From contig JAGVYX010000014.1 in NCBI GenBank assembly GCA_018303045.1, positions 1-20,438 of the forward strand: DNA of 20,438 nucleotides, read 5' to 3'. Below are positions 14,364 to 20,438 of the stretch, piece after piece. The notes under the pieces are model-generated. The model searched no databases and was not told the origin of the DNA. It was given only the letters and a program-made list of their open reading frames with translations. This DNA comes from Candidatus Woesearchaeota archaeon. GTDB lineage: Archaea > Nanobdellota > Nanobdellia > Woesearchaeales > GW2011-AR9. Within the stretch, counting starts at the first letter, position 1, and every line of letters begins with the position of its first letter. The translations under genes were made by a program, and so were the position numbers.

Positions 14364-15182
14364 ATGATTTTTCCACCAGTGGTGGGCAGTTTTTTTGACA
14401 TGGCGACCAAGGAATTGTATCATCCGGAAAGCGGAAGAATGAGGGTTGCAGGTTTAATGTCTGGACGCGGAAGTAATTTAAGAAAAATAATTGAACATGG
14501 CAGAGTTATTGAATCCAGAGAAGGGAGAGCGCCTTATCAGGTAGTGGTTATTTTCTCAGATAATCCTGCAAGCAATGCAGAAAAAATTGGTAATGATTAT
14601 GGAATTCCCGTAATCGTAAAGGATTTAAGAGCTTTCTATACAGAAAGAGGAAAGCCACGGGGAGATTTATCGGTTAGAAGAGAGTTTGATGAAGAAACAG
14701 GGGAAGCATTAAAACCATTTAATATTGATGTTGCCGCTTATGCAGGTTACATGAGTATTGCCACGGACCCATTAATAAATGCTTTCCTGGGTATAAATGT
14801 TCATCCAGCCGATTTATCTATTATGGATGGAAGCAAAAGAAAATATACCGGGGATCGCGCAGTAAAAGATGCTATTATTGCTGGAGAAAAACAATTAAGG
14901 GCCTCTACGCATATAATTGAACCGCAGGTGGATTATGGAAGAATTTTGATGATTTCTTCTCCATTAATGGTAAATCTTCCAGAGGGATTTGATGTAAATA
15001 ACAACAGCCAAGTTAAGCTCATTTCAGATCAACATCAAATTCGTCTAAAAAAAATGGGAGATGGGGTTATCTTCCCAAGAACATTAGAATACCTTGCTGA
15101 AGGAAGATATTCTCAAGATGGCCAAAAAAATCTATATTTTGATAATAAACCCATTCCTCAAGGAGTAAGATTGGGATCCTAA
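14364..15182 (+). CDS. purN: Phosphoribosylglycinamide formyltransferase-like protein
   Basis: A 272-residue formyltransferase-fold protein. The folate/phosphate loop VAGLMSGRGSNLRKIIEHG (28-46) matches PurN. Catalytic Asn145, His147 (GINVHPADL) and Asp190 (IIEPQVDYGRILM) are present. PurN adds a formyl group to GAR in purine synthesis. The protein is longer than standard PurN (about 190-210), with an insert near 90-120 and a C-terminal extension after about 240. The first ATG is 7 bases after aspS. ATG codons at 14400 and 14439 are plausible alternatives, since conserved sequence starts only at residue 27. The next gene is purM, supporting the purine role. Confidence 0.8.
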   Translation: MIFPPVVGSFFDMATKELYHPESGRMRVAGLMSGRGSNLRKIIEHGRVIESREGRAPYQVVVIFSDNPASNAEKIGNDYGIPVIVKDLRAFYTERGKPRGDLSVRREFDEETGEALKPFNIDVAAYAGYMSIATDPLINAFLGINVHPADLSIMDGSKRKYTGDRAVKDAIIAGEKQLRASTHIIEPQVDYGRILMISSPLMVNLPEGFDVNNNSQVKLISDQHQIRLKKMGDGVIFPRTLEYLAEGRYSQDGQKNLYFDNKPIPQGVRLGS

Positions 15183-15231
15183 AGAAAATGTTGAATAATT
15201 AATTTTTTATCGACAAAATTCTCTAAACAAA

Positions 15232-16362
15232 ATGGCAAAACCAACAACTTATTCTGATTCTGGCGTAAACATTGAATTAGGAGACGATGCCTCCACAGTT
15301 CTTTACGAAGCCGCCAAACTTACTTGGAAAAACAGAACCGGAAGATTGGGCGAGGTAGTAGAAATTTTTGAAGATTTTTCTGGATTGAGAGCAATTAATG
15401 TTGGTGGACTACCTGCCGATACTTATATGAATATTGGCTTTGATGGCGTTGGAACAAAAGTGGAATTGGGGGAAAGAATAGCTAAACATGACACCGTTGC
15501 TTACGATTTGTTTGCTATGGTTTGCGATGATGCTGTTGTAAGAGGAGCCGAACCTGTAATTGTTGGCTCTATTCTTGATGTAAAAAGTTTAGGCGATGGC
15601 GATAAATCCCATCTTGGTTTTGTAAAACAACTGGCGGTTGGCTACATTAATGCTGCAAAAGATGCAAATATGGCAATTGTCAATGGAGAAGTCGCAGAAC
15701 TTGGAGCAAGAGTAAATGGCTATGGCCCCTTTAATTATAATTGGGGAGCCGGAGTGGTTTGGTTTGCCAGAAAAAGCAGAATGCTAACGGGCTATGAAAT
15801 ACAAGTAGGCGACAAACTTGTTGGCCTGAGAGAAAATGGTTTTAGGTCCAATGGATTGTCTCTGGCCAGAAAAGTTATGAAAGCTGCTTATGGAGAGGAA
15901 TGGCACAGAGAAACCTATGATGGGAAGAGTTTAGCTGAATTGGCTTTGCATCCATCCAGAATTTATTCTGGCGCTGTTGTTGATATGTTTGGCGGTTTTA
16001 ATGGTGAACCTAAATCAACAGTTCATGGAGTTTCTCATATTACTGGCGGAGGAGTTCCGGGAAAATTGGGCAGAGCCCTAAAACCAAGTGGTCTTGGCGC
16101 ATATTTGGATAACCTTTTTGAGCCCTGCGATTTAATGATATATTGTCAGGAAAAAGGAAACGTTGCAGATGTTGAAGCTTACAAAACCTGGAACATGGGG
16201 CAGGGGATGATTATAATTACTCCCAGCCCAGATGAAGTAATGAGTGTAGCAAACCAACACGAAATTGAAAATAGAGTTATTGGAGAAATAACTAAGGAGC
16301 CAACAATTAGAATCAGGAATAAAGGAATTAATTCTGATAAGCAAAAAGAACTTAAGTTCTAA
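15232..16362 (+). CDS. purM: Phosphoribosylformylglycinamidine cyclo-ligase (AIR synthetase)
   Basis: 376 residues, slightly longer than typical PurM. Conserved PurM landmarks run in order: YSDSGVNIELGDDAS near the N-terminus, DGVGTK (71-76), RGAEP (104-108), GEVAE (152-156, where most have GETAE), ENGFRSNG, and HGVSHITGGGVPGKL (265-279). It converts FGAM to AIR with ATP in the cytoplasm. It follows purN after 49 bases on the same strand, so the pair carries steps 3 and 5 of purine synthesis. No other pur gene is in the window. Confidence 0.88.
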   Translation: MAKPTTYSDSGVNIELGDDASTVLYEAAKLTWKNRTGRLGEVVEIFEDFSGLRAINVGGLPADTYMNIGFDGVGTKVELGERIAKHDTVAYDLFAMVCDDAVVRGAEPVIVGSILDVKSLGDGDKSHLGFVKQLAVGYINAAKDANMAIVNGEVAELGARVNGYGPFNYNWGAGVVWFARKSRMLTGYEIQVGDKLVGLRENGFRSNGLSLARKVMKAAYGEEWHRETYDGKSLAELALHPSRIYSGAVVDMFGGFNGEPKSTVHGVSHITGGGVPGKLGRALKPSGLGAYLDNLFEPCDLMIYCQEKGNVADVEAYKTWNMGQGMIIITPSPDEVMSVANQHEIENRVIGEITKEPTIRIRNKGINSDKQKELKF

Positions 16363-16540
16363 AGCGCGCGCTTCCATCCCTAACCCTAAACTAGCGCAGT
16401 TCTCAACCTTTCTCGCTATCGCTCAAACCGCGGCTTGCAGTTTCTCGCTCTTAGTTCGTGGCGTTGAACCGAAGGTCCCCTGGTTACATTAAATAGGCCA
16501 GAAGGCCTCATCTTTTAAGATCGGGATGAATGGGCAGTTT
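16363..16540. other. GC-rich intergenic island with a small hairpin
   Basis: No gene is seen. CTCGC/GCTCA-rich sequence at about 16405-16460 resembles the other GC-rich blocks, though without the full repeat core. A hairpin AGGCC-AGAA-GGCCT (about 16495-16508) may help terminate purM. Confidence 0.4.
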
Positions 16541-16578
16541 TCTAGCCTTATTCAGGACTTCTAGCCTTATTCAGGACT
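16541..16578. repeat. 19-base tandem duplication over a stop codon
   Basis: TCTAGCCTTATTCAGGACT occurs at 16541-16559 and again at 16560-16578. The right copy holds the stop and last two codons of the minus-strand membrane protein. The left copy is a duplicate beyond the stop. Confidence 0.9.
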
Positions 16579-16936
16579 TGATTATAAATTCTTTTCTCAC
16601 TTCTTTATCAAGCAGGCCTTTTAATCCAATAATGCCCAGAATGATGAATAAACTGGGGATATACAGGCCGCAAATAATTACAGCAGCTACCCATGCCCAA
16701 AACTTATTATTTTTTAAATTCTTAATAACTATTTCAATAAAAACACCGCTTGCAATTGATAGTAATACTGTAAATAATGCAGTTATTTTTAGGAATGTTA
16801 GGGGTATTTCCGGTTCCATTTCATCTACAATTAAAGAGAATGAAATTAAGAATACAATCACTGCCAAAACAATTAAAAAATAAATAACTGCCATAATATG
16901 GAGAACAATTATAGTTTTGTTAAGTTTTGGATGCAT
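16571..16936 (-). CDS. Small multi-pass membrane protein, unknown
   Basis: A 121-residue protein with three to four hydrophobic helices (about 10-34, 45-70, 78-105). It ends in a cytoplasmic-looking tail, GLKGLLDKEVRKEFIIKS. The G-L-x-G-L-L-x-x-E-V-x-x-E-F tail is common in small archaeal and bacterial membrane proteins of unknown role. A minus-strand TATA box (GATTTAAAAATA, about 16957-16968) lies about 27 bases upstream of the ATG, so it is probably leaderless. It is divergent from tRNA-Arg. The last codons have been duplicated beyond the stop. Confidence 0.65.
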   Translation of the reverse strand: MHPKLNKTIIVLHIMAVIYFLIVLAVIVFLISFSLIVDEMEPEIPLTFLKITALFTVLLSIASGVFIEIVIKNLKNNKFWAWVAAVIICGLYIPSLFIILGIIGLKGLLDKEVRKEFIIKS

Positions 16937-16976
16937 TAATGTTAAATTAACTCAGTTATTTTTAAATCTTGACAAC

Positions 16977-16989
16977 AAATTATAAAAAC
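16977..16989 (+). promoter_or_regulatory. TATA box of tRNA-Arg
   Basis: AAATTATAAAAAC centred about 29 bases before the tRNA 5' end. Confidence 0.5.
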
Positions 16990-17012
16990 AAGCCCGTAAA
17001 ACTAATTCCCGT

Positions 17013-17181
17013 GGACCCGTAGTTCAGCCTGGATAGAACGGCAGCCTCCTACCCCATGAAGAGCTCCTGAGTCATTTCATTAATGGAATGCCACAGTTCA
17101 CTGAGGGGATGAAAGCTGCAGGTCGGGGGAAGTTTTTAGTAATTAGCTATCAACTACCGAATTCAAATCCTCCCGGGTCCG
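17013..17181 (+). tRNA. tRNA-Arg(CCU) with two introns
   Basis: Acceptor GGACCCG (17013-17019) pairs with CGGGTCC (17174-17180); the discriminator is G and no CCA is encoded. D stem GTTC/GAAC. Anticodon stem GCAGC (17041-17045) pairs with GCTGC (17115-17119); the loop is CTCCTA plus A, anticodon CCU at 17048-17050. A canonical-position intron of about 62 bases lies at about 17052-17113 (border uncertain by one or two bases). A second, 32-base intron at 17130-17161 lies between T-stem position 53 and T-loop position 54. It can fold as bulge-helix-bulge with CGG/CCG, cuts GG^A and AA^T, and inner helix AGTT/AACT. Splicing leaves T stem GGGGG/CCTCC and T loop TTCAAAT, for a 75-base mature tRNA. 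A T-run at 17183-17187 follows. Confidence 0.88.
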
Positions 17182-17223
17182 CTTTTTCAAAAAGTTTATA
17201 TTCTTGTTAATTTCTGAAAAATT

Positions 17224-17397
17224 ATGCTGATAGATTATAAAATTGATAACCATAACTGGGAAGAGTACGAATCTATTTCTGATTCTGTTCATCCCGCCGA
17301 TTTACAACGCCTAGCCTATTTAAGACAATTAACACCAGAAATTAAAGAAGTAGAAATCACTTATAATCCAGAAACTGCTAACTATAAGCCAAAATAA
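17224..17397 (+). CDS. 57-residue hypothetical protein, first gene of the DUF483 operon
   Basis: A short acidic protein beginning MLIDYKIDNHNWEEYESI, with a later segment PADLQRLAYLRQLTPEIKEV. No known family. A TATA box (GTTTATATT, 17194-17202) lies 26 bases before the ATG. Its stop codon shares one base with the start of the next gene (TAATG), which indicates translational coupling. The gene end and the next start lie in a 24-base imperfect tandem duplication. Confidence 0.6.
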   Translation: MLIDYKIDNHNWEEYESISDSVHPADLQRLAYLRQLTPEIKEVEITYNPETANYKPK

Positions 17398-17429
17398 TGA
17401 ATGAGCTGCAAGCCAAAATAATGAATGTC
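17382..17429 (+). repeat. 24-base imperfect tandem duplication spanning stop and start
   Basis: The units at 17382-17405 and 17406-17429 share the 18-base core AAGCCAAAATAATGAATG (17386-17403 and 17410-17427). Each copy contains TAATG, so the DUF483 gene has two possible starts, at 17397 and 17421. Confidence 0.85.
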
Positions 17430-18014
17430 CGCGAATTATCGTTAATCTTTGGCTCAAAATCTAAAGCCCATGAAATATTATATTTGCTAAAAGATGTAAA
17501 AAAAGTAGTAAGACAGGGGTTTTATGAGCCTGAATTAGCTAAAGTAGAAGAATTTTGCCAGCAGCATAATTTAACTTTAGCCAAATCCAGATTTAAAGTC
17601 CTTCTGGCTGATGAAACCGCCTTTTCCAATAAAGGCATTAAAATTTCTGGTGATGATCTGCGACCAGGCCTGTTTTTTGTTTACATTTCCAAGAATGAAC
17701 GGGAAGCCTGGCTGGCTAGTTATTATGAATTAACCAATGACAGCGAAGAGCTAGGCCGGTTATTGGGATACCCTAACTGCTGCATAGATTTTTTTATTAA
17801 ACGGTTTACTCCCGACAATCCTAATTTGCAGTTGAAGCCAACTAATCCTTACACTAATCTAGCTAAAAGAGATAAAGATCAGGTTCTAATTTCTCATTTC
17901 CCCTGCTCGTCCAATTGTCCGGAGAGCATTAAGATGGGCAAGACTTTTTTTAATGCGCTGTTTGAATTTGACCAGGAATATGCTCGGGAGTTATTTTTGT
18001 CTCTTTCTGATTAA
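17397..18014 (+). CDS. DUF483-family protein
   Basis: A 205-residue cytoplasmic protein of the archaeal DUF483 family. It is recognised by ELGRLLGYPNCCIDFFIKRF (118-137) and ISHFPCSSNCPES (165-177). The cysteines C128/C129 and C170/C174 look like a metal or Fe-S site. The function is unknown. Starts at 17397 and 17421 are both possible because the start region is tandemly duplicated; translation is probably coupled to the 57-residue gene upstream. The 3' end overlaps the convergent DUF2238 gene by 24 bases. Confidence 0.75.
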   Translation: MNELQAKIMNVRELSLIFGSKSKAHEILYLLKDVKKVVRQGFYEPELAKVEEFCQQHNLTLAKSRFKVLLADETAFSNKGIKISGDDLRPGLFFVYISKNEREAWLASYYELTNDSEELGRLLGYPNCCIDFFIKRFTPDNPNLQLKPTNPYTNLAKRDKDQVLISHFPCSSNCPESIKMGKTFFNALFEFDQEYARELFLSLSD

Positions 18015-18686
18015 TCGTTTTTTGAATAATCGGGGATTGCGATCAATAAACCGGTGAATCATCCTATCAAAGACGAGAAAATTTCCTTTTCTTAGGTAAA
18101 AAAAGCCTAATATTGAGATCACTGCCGCGCCAATGGCGTCTACGATAAGATCCAGCATAGTATCTGCCAGCCCGTCTTTTTGCATATTTAAACTAAAAGT
18201 CTGGTCCAGGGAAAACTCCAGGATTTCCCATAATGCGCCAAAGGCTAAAGCGAAAGCAAAGGCGAATAATGAAATAAATAATGGTTTCATCTGTAATTGG
18301 ATTTTTCTCTGCGAATTGAGAATATAAACCAACAAAAACCCGGCAATTCCAATTAAGAACCCTGAACCGCTGTGCAAAAGAATATCCCACCACCAAAACT
18401 TGTTGTAGTAATCTTGCCATTCGCCCAAAAAGATGGCTAAAAACACAAATAAGATCGTAATAAAATCAAACTCCACTGGCAGGAAGACGCGATAGTTCCT
18501 TCTGACCACTGCTGGCGCAAAAGTTAGGATTAAAATGCCCAGCATAAAAAAGGCATTCAGCCACTGTTTTTCAAATACTGAAAAAATCCCGCTGCCTAAA
18601 ATCACTGCTTGCAGAAAATAAGAAATAATTAATTGAATTTTATCGGCTTTATCCAACCTCTTTTCTTTAAAAATTAATAAGCCCAT
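17991..18686 (-). CDS. DUF2238 (YjdF-like) membrane protein
   Basis: A 231-residue protein with about six transmembrane helices. Family landmarks are FWWWDILLHSGSGFLIGIAG, AFGALWEILEFSLDQ, and DTMLDLIVDAIGAA, which carry conserved Asp, His, Glu and Asp residues inside membrane segments. This is the pattern of DUF2238/YjdF, sometimes linked to the VanZ-like superfamily. No activity is established. The C-terminal tail is strongly basic (FKKRLIRKRQK). The gene end overlaps the DUF483 gene by 24 bases. Confidence 0.75.
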   Translation of the reverse strand: MGLLIFKEKRLDKADKIQLIISYFLQAVILGSGIFSVFEKQWLNAFFMLGILILTFAPAVVRRNYRVFLPVEFDFITILFVFLAIFLGEWQDYYNKFWWWDILLHSGSGFLIGIAGFLLVYILNSQRKIQLQMKPLFISLFAFAFALAFGALWEILEFSLDQTFSLNMQKDGLADTMLDLIVDAIGAAVISILGFFYLRKGNFLVFDRMIHRFIDRNPRLFKKRLIRKRQK

Positions 18687-18826
18687 TTATTTAGGGAAGG
18701 CTTTTTGATTAATAAATATTTACAAGTTGAGTGTGTATTAAGTTTGGGGCTTTAGCATCAATATGTGAAGCTCTTCAATAATCTATCACGAGGATTTTTC
18801 AGAGTTCATGAAATTAAGAAACTACT

Positions 18827-19588
18827 TTAATTTTTCAACTCAATCCCTACCGGACAATGATCAGACCCTAGGATTAAAGACAAAATAAAAGAATCTTTTA
18901 ATTTTGGCCTTAATTTTCTAGAAATCAGAAAATAATCAATCCGCCAGCCGATGTTTCGTTTTCTTAAATTATTCCAGAAACCCCAGTAAGTGTACTGCCC
19001 AGGTTCTTGATTAAACTCCCTGAATGAATCAATGAACCCGTGATCAATGTACTTCTGAAAGCCGTCAATTTCCGCCTGTGTATAGCCGGCAGTTTTGTTA
19101 TAATTACTGTTAGGATTGGCTAAATCCAGTTCAGTATGAGCCACATTTAAATCTCCGCAAAAGATAACTGGTTTTTTGTTTTCTAGGCTGAGAATATATC
19201 TCAGGAATTTCTGATCCCATTCTTTTCTGTAGCTTAGCCTGGTTAATCCGCGGCCGGAATTAGGAGCATATACCGTGACTAAATAATAATCCTCCAATTC
19301 CAGACAGATAATTCTTCCTTCGCCTTTATGATTTTCTTTGTCTACGCCATACATTACCGAAAGAGGTTTTATTTTGCTGAATACAGCCGTGCCAGAATAG
19401 CCTTTTTTTTCAGCCGAATTCCAATAATGATGTTCAAACTCTTTAAGAATTTTATCTACCTGATCAGGATGGGCTTTGGTTTCCTGCAGGCATAAGATAT
19501 CTGGATTAATTTTTTTAACAATTTCAGCAAAACCTCTAGGAATGACCGCCCTGATTCCGTTGACATTCCAAGAAATTATTTTTACCAT
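18827..19588 (-). CDS. xthA: Exonuclease III / AP endonuclease
   Basis: 253 residues, full length for ExoIII. It incises DNA at abasic sites in base-excision repair with Mg2+. Visible residues are Asn8 (SWNVNG), Glu36 (LCLQETK), Tyr107 (VYAPNSG), Asp146 and Asn148 (CGDLNVAHTELD), the RIDYFLIS segment (216-223), and the Asp243-His244 pair (GSDHCPVG). It starts four bases after the zinc-ribbon gene, so it is the last gene of a minus-strand cluster. Confidence 0.95.
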   Translation of the reverse strand: MVKIISWNVNGIRAVIPRGFAEIVKKINPDILCLQETKAHPDQVDKILKEFEHHYWNSAEKKGYSGTAVFSKIKPLSVMYGVDKENHKGEGRIICLELEDYYLVTVYAPNSGRGLTRLSYRKEWDQKFLRYILSLENKKPVIFCGDLNVAHTELDLANPNSNYNKTAGYTQAEIDGFQKYIDHGFIDSFREFNQEPGQYTYWGFWNNLRKRNIGWRIDYFLISRKLRPKLKDSFILSLILGSDHCPVGIELKN

Positions 19589-19592
19589 TTTA

Positions 19593-19790
19593 TTATTTTT
19601 TAACTATTCTCCTGCTTCCGCCTTGTTTGTAAGGAGTAAATCGGCCTTTCTCTCTTTGCGACTTTCTAACATCATAAGGAAAAGGCTCCGTAGTTAATTC
19701 GTCATAGCCGCAATTGCGGCATTTAATGAATGCCAAATCTTCGTAAAGTTCAGTATTGTCCGATCCGCATTTGGGACATCTTCTGTTCAT
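19593..19790 (-). CDS. Small zinc-ribbon protein
   Basis: A 65-residue protein with a four-Cys zinc ribbon, CPKCG (C5, C8) and CRNCG (C24, C27), and a basic tail (KSQREKGRFTPYKQGG then SRRIVKK). The layout fits a small nucleic-acid or ribosome-associated factor; the exact role is unknown. The start ATG follows directly on the stop of the 44-residue gene (TGAATG), and xthA starts four bases after its stop. Confidence 0.75.
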   Translation of the reverse strand: MNRRCPKCGSDNTELYEDLAFIKCRNCGYDELTTEPFPYDVRKSQREKGRFTPYKQGGSRRIVKK

Positions 19791-19925
19791 TCAGTATTCC
19801 TCTTGGTCCGGATCTTTAGTTCTATTTTCCGGGCAAGTATAGCATCTTCCTTTAGGCGTTTTATAAGATTCGCAGCAGGAATCTTTATACTTGATCTTTT
19901 TTACTACAGCAAAATCTTCCCGCAT
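19791..19925 (-). CDS. 44-residue Cys-rich protein
   Basis: A short peptide, MREDFAVVKKIKYKDSCCES, followed by GRCYTCPENRTKDPD. Four cysteines (C17, C18, C28, C31) could bind zinc. TGA is directly followed by the ATG of the zinc-ribbon gene, and its own ATG comes one base after the stop of an upstream frame. This tight packing with a zinc-ribbon protein and xthA is the main evidence that it is translated. No known family. Confidence 0.6.
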   Translation of the reverse strand: MREDFAVVKKIKYKDSCCESYKTPKGRCYTCPENRTKDPDQEEY

Positions 19926-19926
19926 T

Positions 19927-20085
19927 TCATTCTCTTGAAGGCATTAAGTCTTTAGTCTCGCAGCCTTCTTCATACTGTTCCAATTGGTCCCTCAGGTCAT
20001 CCAAAGGATTTCTGTTTTTCTTTTTCTGATCCTGAACCTTAGTTTTAAGAGTAATAAGAGTATTTAAAGATTTTTCTGCACGCAA
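19927..20085 (-). CDS. Hypothetical charged protein, start uncertain
   Basis: The C-terminal part reads as protein (KVQDQKKKNRNPLDDL, then RDQLEQYEEGCETKDLMP) with a likely coiled coil. No ATG is available outside the neighbouring tRNA-Ser gene. The ATG at 20145 lies inside the tRNA, so a TTG at 20085 is the best alternative. A TATA-like CTTTAAATA at about 20061-20070 lies within the frame and may instead drive the 44-residue gene. It may be a decayed gene. Confidence 0.35.
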   Translation of the reverse strand: MRAEKSLNTLITLKTKVQDQKKKNRNPLDDLRDQLEQYEEGCETKDLMPSRE

Positions 20086-20117
20086 GGGGTTATTAGGCCC
20101 TGTTAAGAAATAAAAAA

Positions 20118-20303
20118 CGCCAACGCCCGGATTTGAATTTCCCAACTTGGTCTAGATTTCGTTCTCCATTCGCGGGGTTTGCGAAGCAATACCCCGCTTG
20201 AGCTTTGATGAAACTTTACCAAAGTTTCCGGGATATCCTTGCGGAAACAAGCTTTGCGGTTTAAATTCCAGGCTTGCGCAGTACCGAGTTGTGCCACGTT
20301 GGC
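20118..20303 (-). tRNA. tRNA-Ser(GGA) with two introns
   Basis: Acceptor GCCAACG (20297-20303) pairs with CGTTGGC (20119-20125); the discriminator is G. Anticodon stem CAAGC/GCTTG, loop CTGGAA plus A, anticodon GGA at 20267-20269. The class II variable arm TCC-GCAA-GGA fits Ser. A tiny 12-base intron (20254-20265) follows position 37. A 90-base intron (20138-20227) separates T-stem CCCGG from T-loop TTCAAAT. It forms a textbook bulge-helix-bulge: central helix TCCC/GGGA, cuts GG^A and AA^T, inner helix AACTT/AAGTT. It also contains a long GCGGGGT…ACCCCGC hairpin. The mature length is 84 bases. A T-run (20112-20117) follows, and a TATA box at 20327-20336 lies about 29 bases upstream. Confidence 0.9.
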
Positions 20304-20401
20304 TTAAGAAAACAGGTAAGAAGTTATTATTTAAACATTTCTGTTTATTTAGTTTACTGCGCTATCGCGTTTTTAGTTTACTAGATCAATTAGGGCTAAC
20401 T

Positions 20402-20438
20402 TTATTTAGAATATTCTTCTTCATGGCCGCAGTCTAAA
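20402..20438 (-). CDS. Possible C-terminal end of a gene off the right edge
   Basis: The minus strand from the right edge reads LDCGHEEEYSK and ends in TAA at 20402-20404. It may be the tail of a gene entering from outside. It is too short to identify. Confidence 0.25.
   Translation of the reverse strand, partial: LDCGHEEEYSK

Noticed and set aside
16530..16883. 117-residue plus-strand frame
   Set aside because: It is antisense to the membrane protein gene, which has a promoter and membrane-helix pattern.
20103..20297. 64-residue minus-strand frame
   Set aside because: It is the translated shadow of tRNA-Ser and its introns.
1..20438. CRISPR array or insertion sequence with transposase
   Set aside because: No regularly spaced repeats and no transposase or integrase motifs were found.

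Overview
The window looks like part of an archaeal genome, most plausibly a small-genome DPANN lineage of the Woesearchaeota/Pacearchaeota type. The lineage is an inference. Three things point to Archaea. Many genes have a TATA-like box 26-31 bases before the start codon or tRNA 5' end, which implies leaderless transcripts. The three tRNA genes are interrupted by introns with bulge-helix-bulge folding. Several typically archaeal families are present (DUF483, wHTH-MNT/HEPN pairs, GatCAB). The sequence is AT-rich, with a few GC-rich non-coding islands.

Layout. Positions 1-408 hold a broken reading frame interrupted by a GC-rich island. Positions 401-2550 carry a degenerate GHKL-ATPase-like protein, an exported protein of unknown function, a SemiSWEET transporter and an isochorismatase-like hydrolase. 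Positions 2551-6560 are an accessory stretch: a DUF5680 protein, a 34-residue SEC-C zinc protein, a DinD/Bro-N protein, a structured non-coding segment, an O-methyltransferase, small unknowns and a short polysaccharide-deacetylase-like protein. Positions 6665-7336 hold a ribbon-helix-helix antitoxin facing a PIN-domain toxin tail to tail. Positions 7349-7890 are a gene-poor stretch with a large cloverleaf palindrome and a broken frame. Positions 7891-10978 are gatC-gatA-gatB on the minus strand. Next come an interrupted tRNA (probably Lys), a wHTH-MNT/HEPN toxin-antitoxin pair, a bacterial-type aspS and a purN-purM pair. Positions 16571-20303 carry a membrane protein, tRNA-Arg(CCU), a two-gene DUF483 operon, a DUF2238 membrane protein, a cluster of small Cys-rich proteins with exonuclease III, and tRNA-Ser(GGA).

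How genes fit together. gatCAB lies close to an AspRS of bacterial architecture that carries His31, the residue linked to relaxed tRNA specificity in bacterial non-discriminating AspRS. Together they would make Asn-tRNA(Asn) (and/or Gln-tRNA) by transamidation.

The strongest unusual signal is the tRNA set. All three tRNA genes have two or more introns, and all three have an intron in the T arm. The probable tRNA-Lys seems to have four, including a textbook bulge-helix-bulge intron in the D loop. A second recurring signal is short tandem duplications placed exactly over start or stop codons at four loci. A third is GC-rich islands with a shared core that interrupt reading frames.
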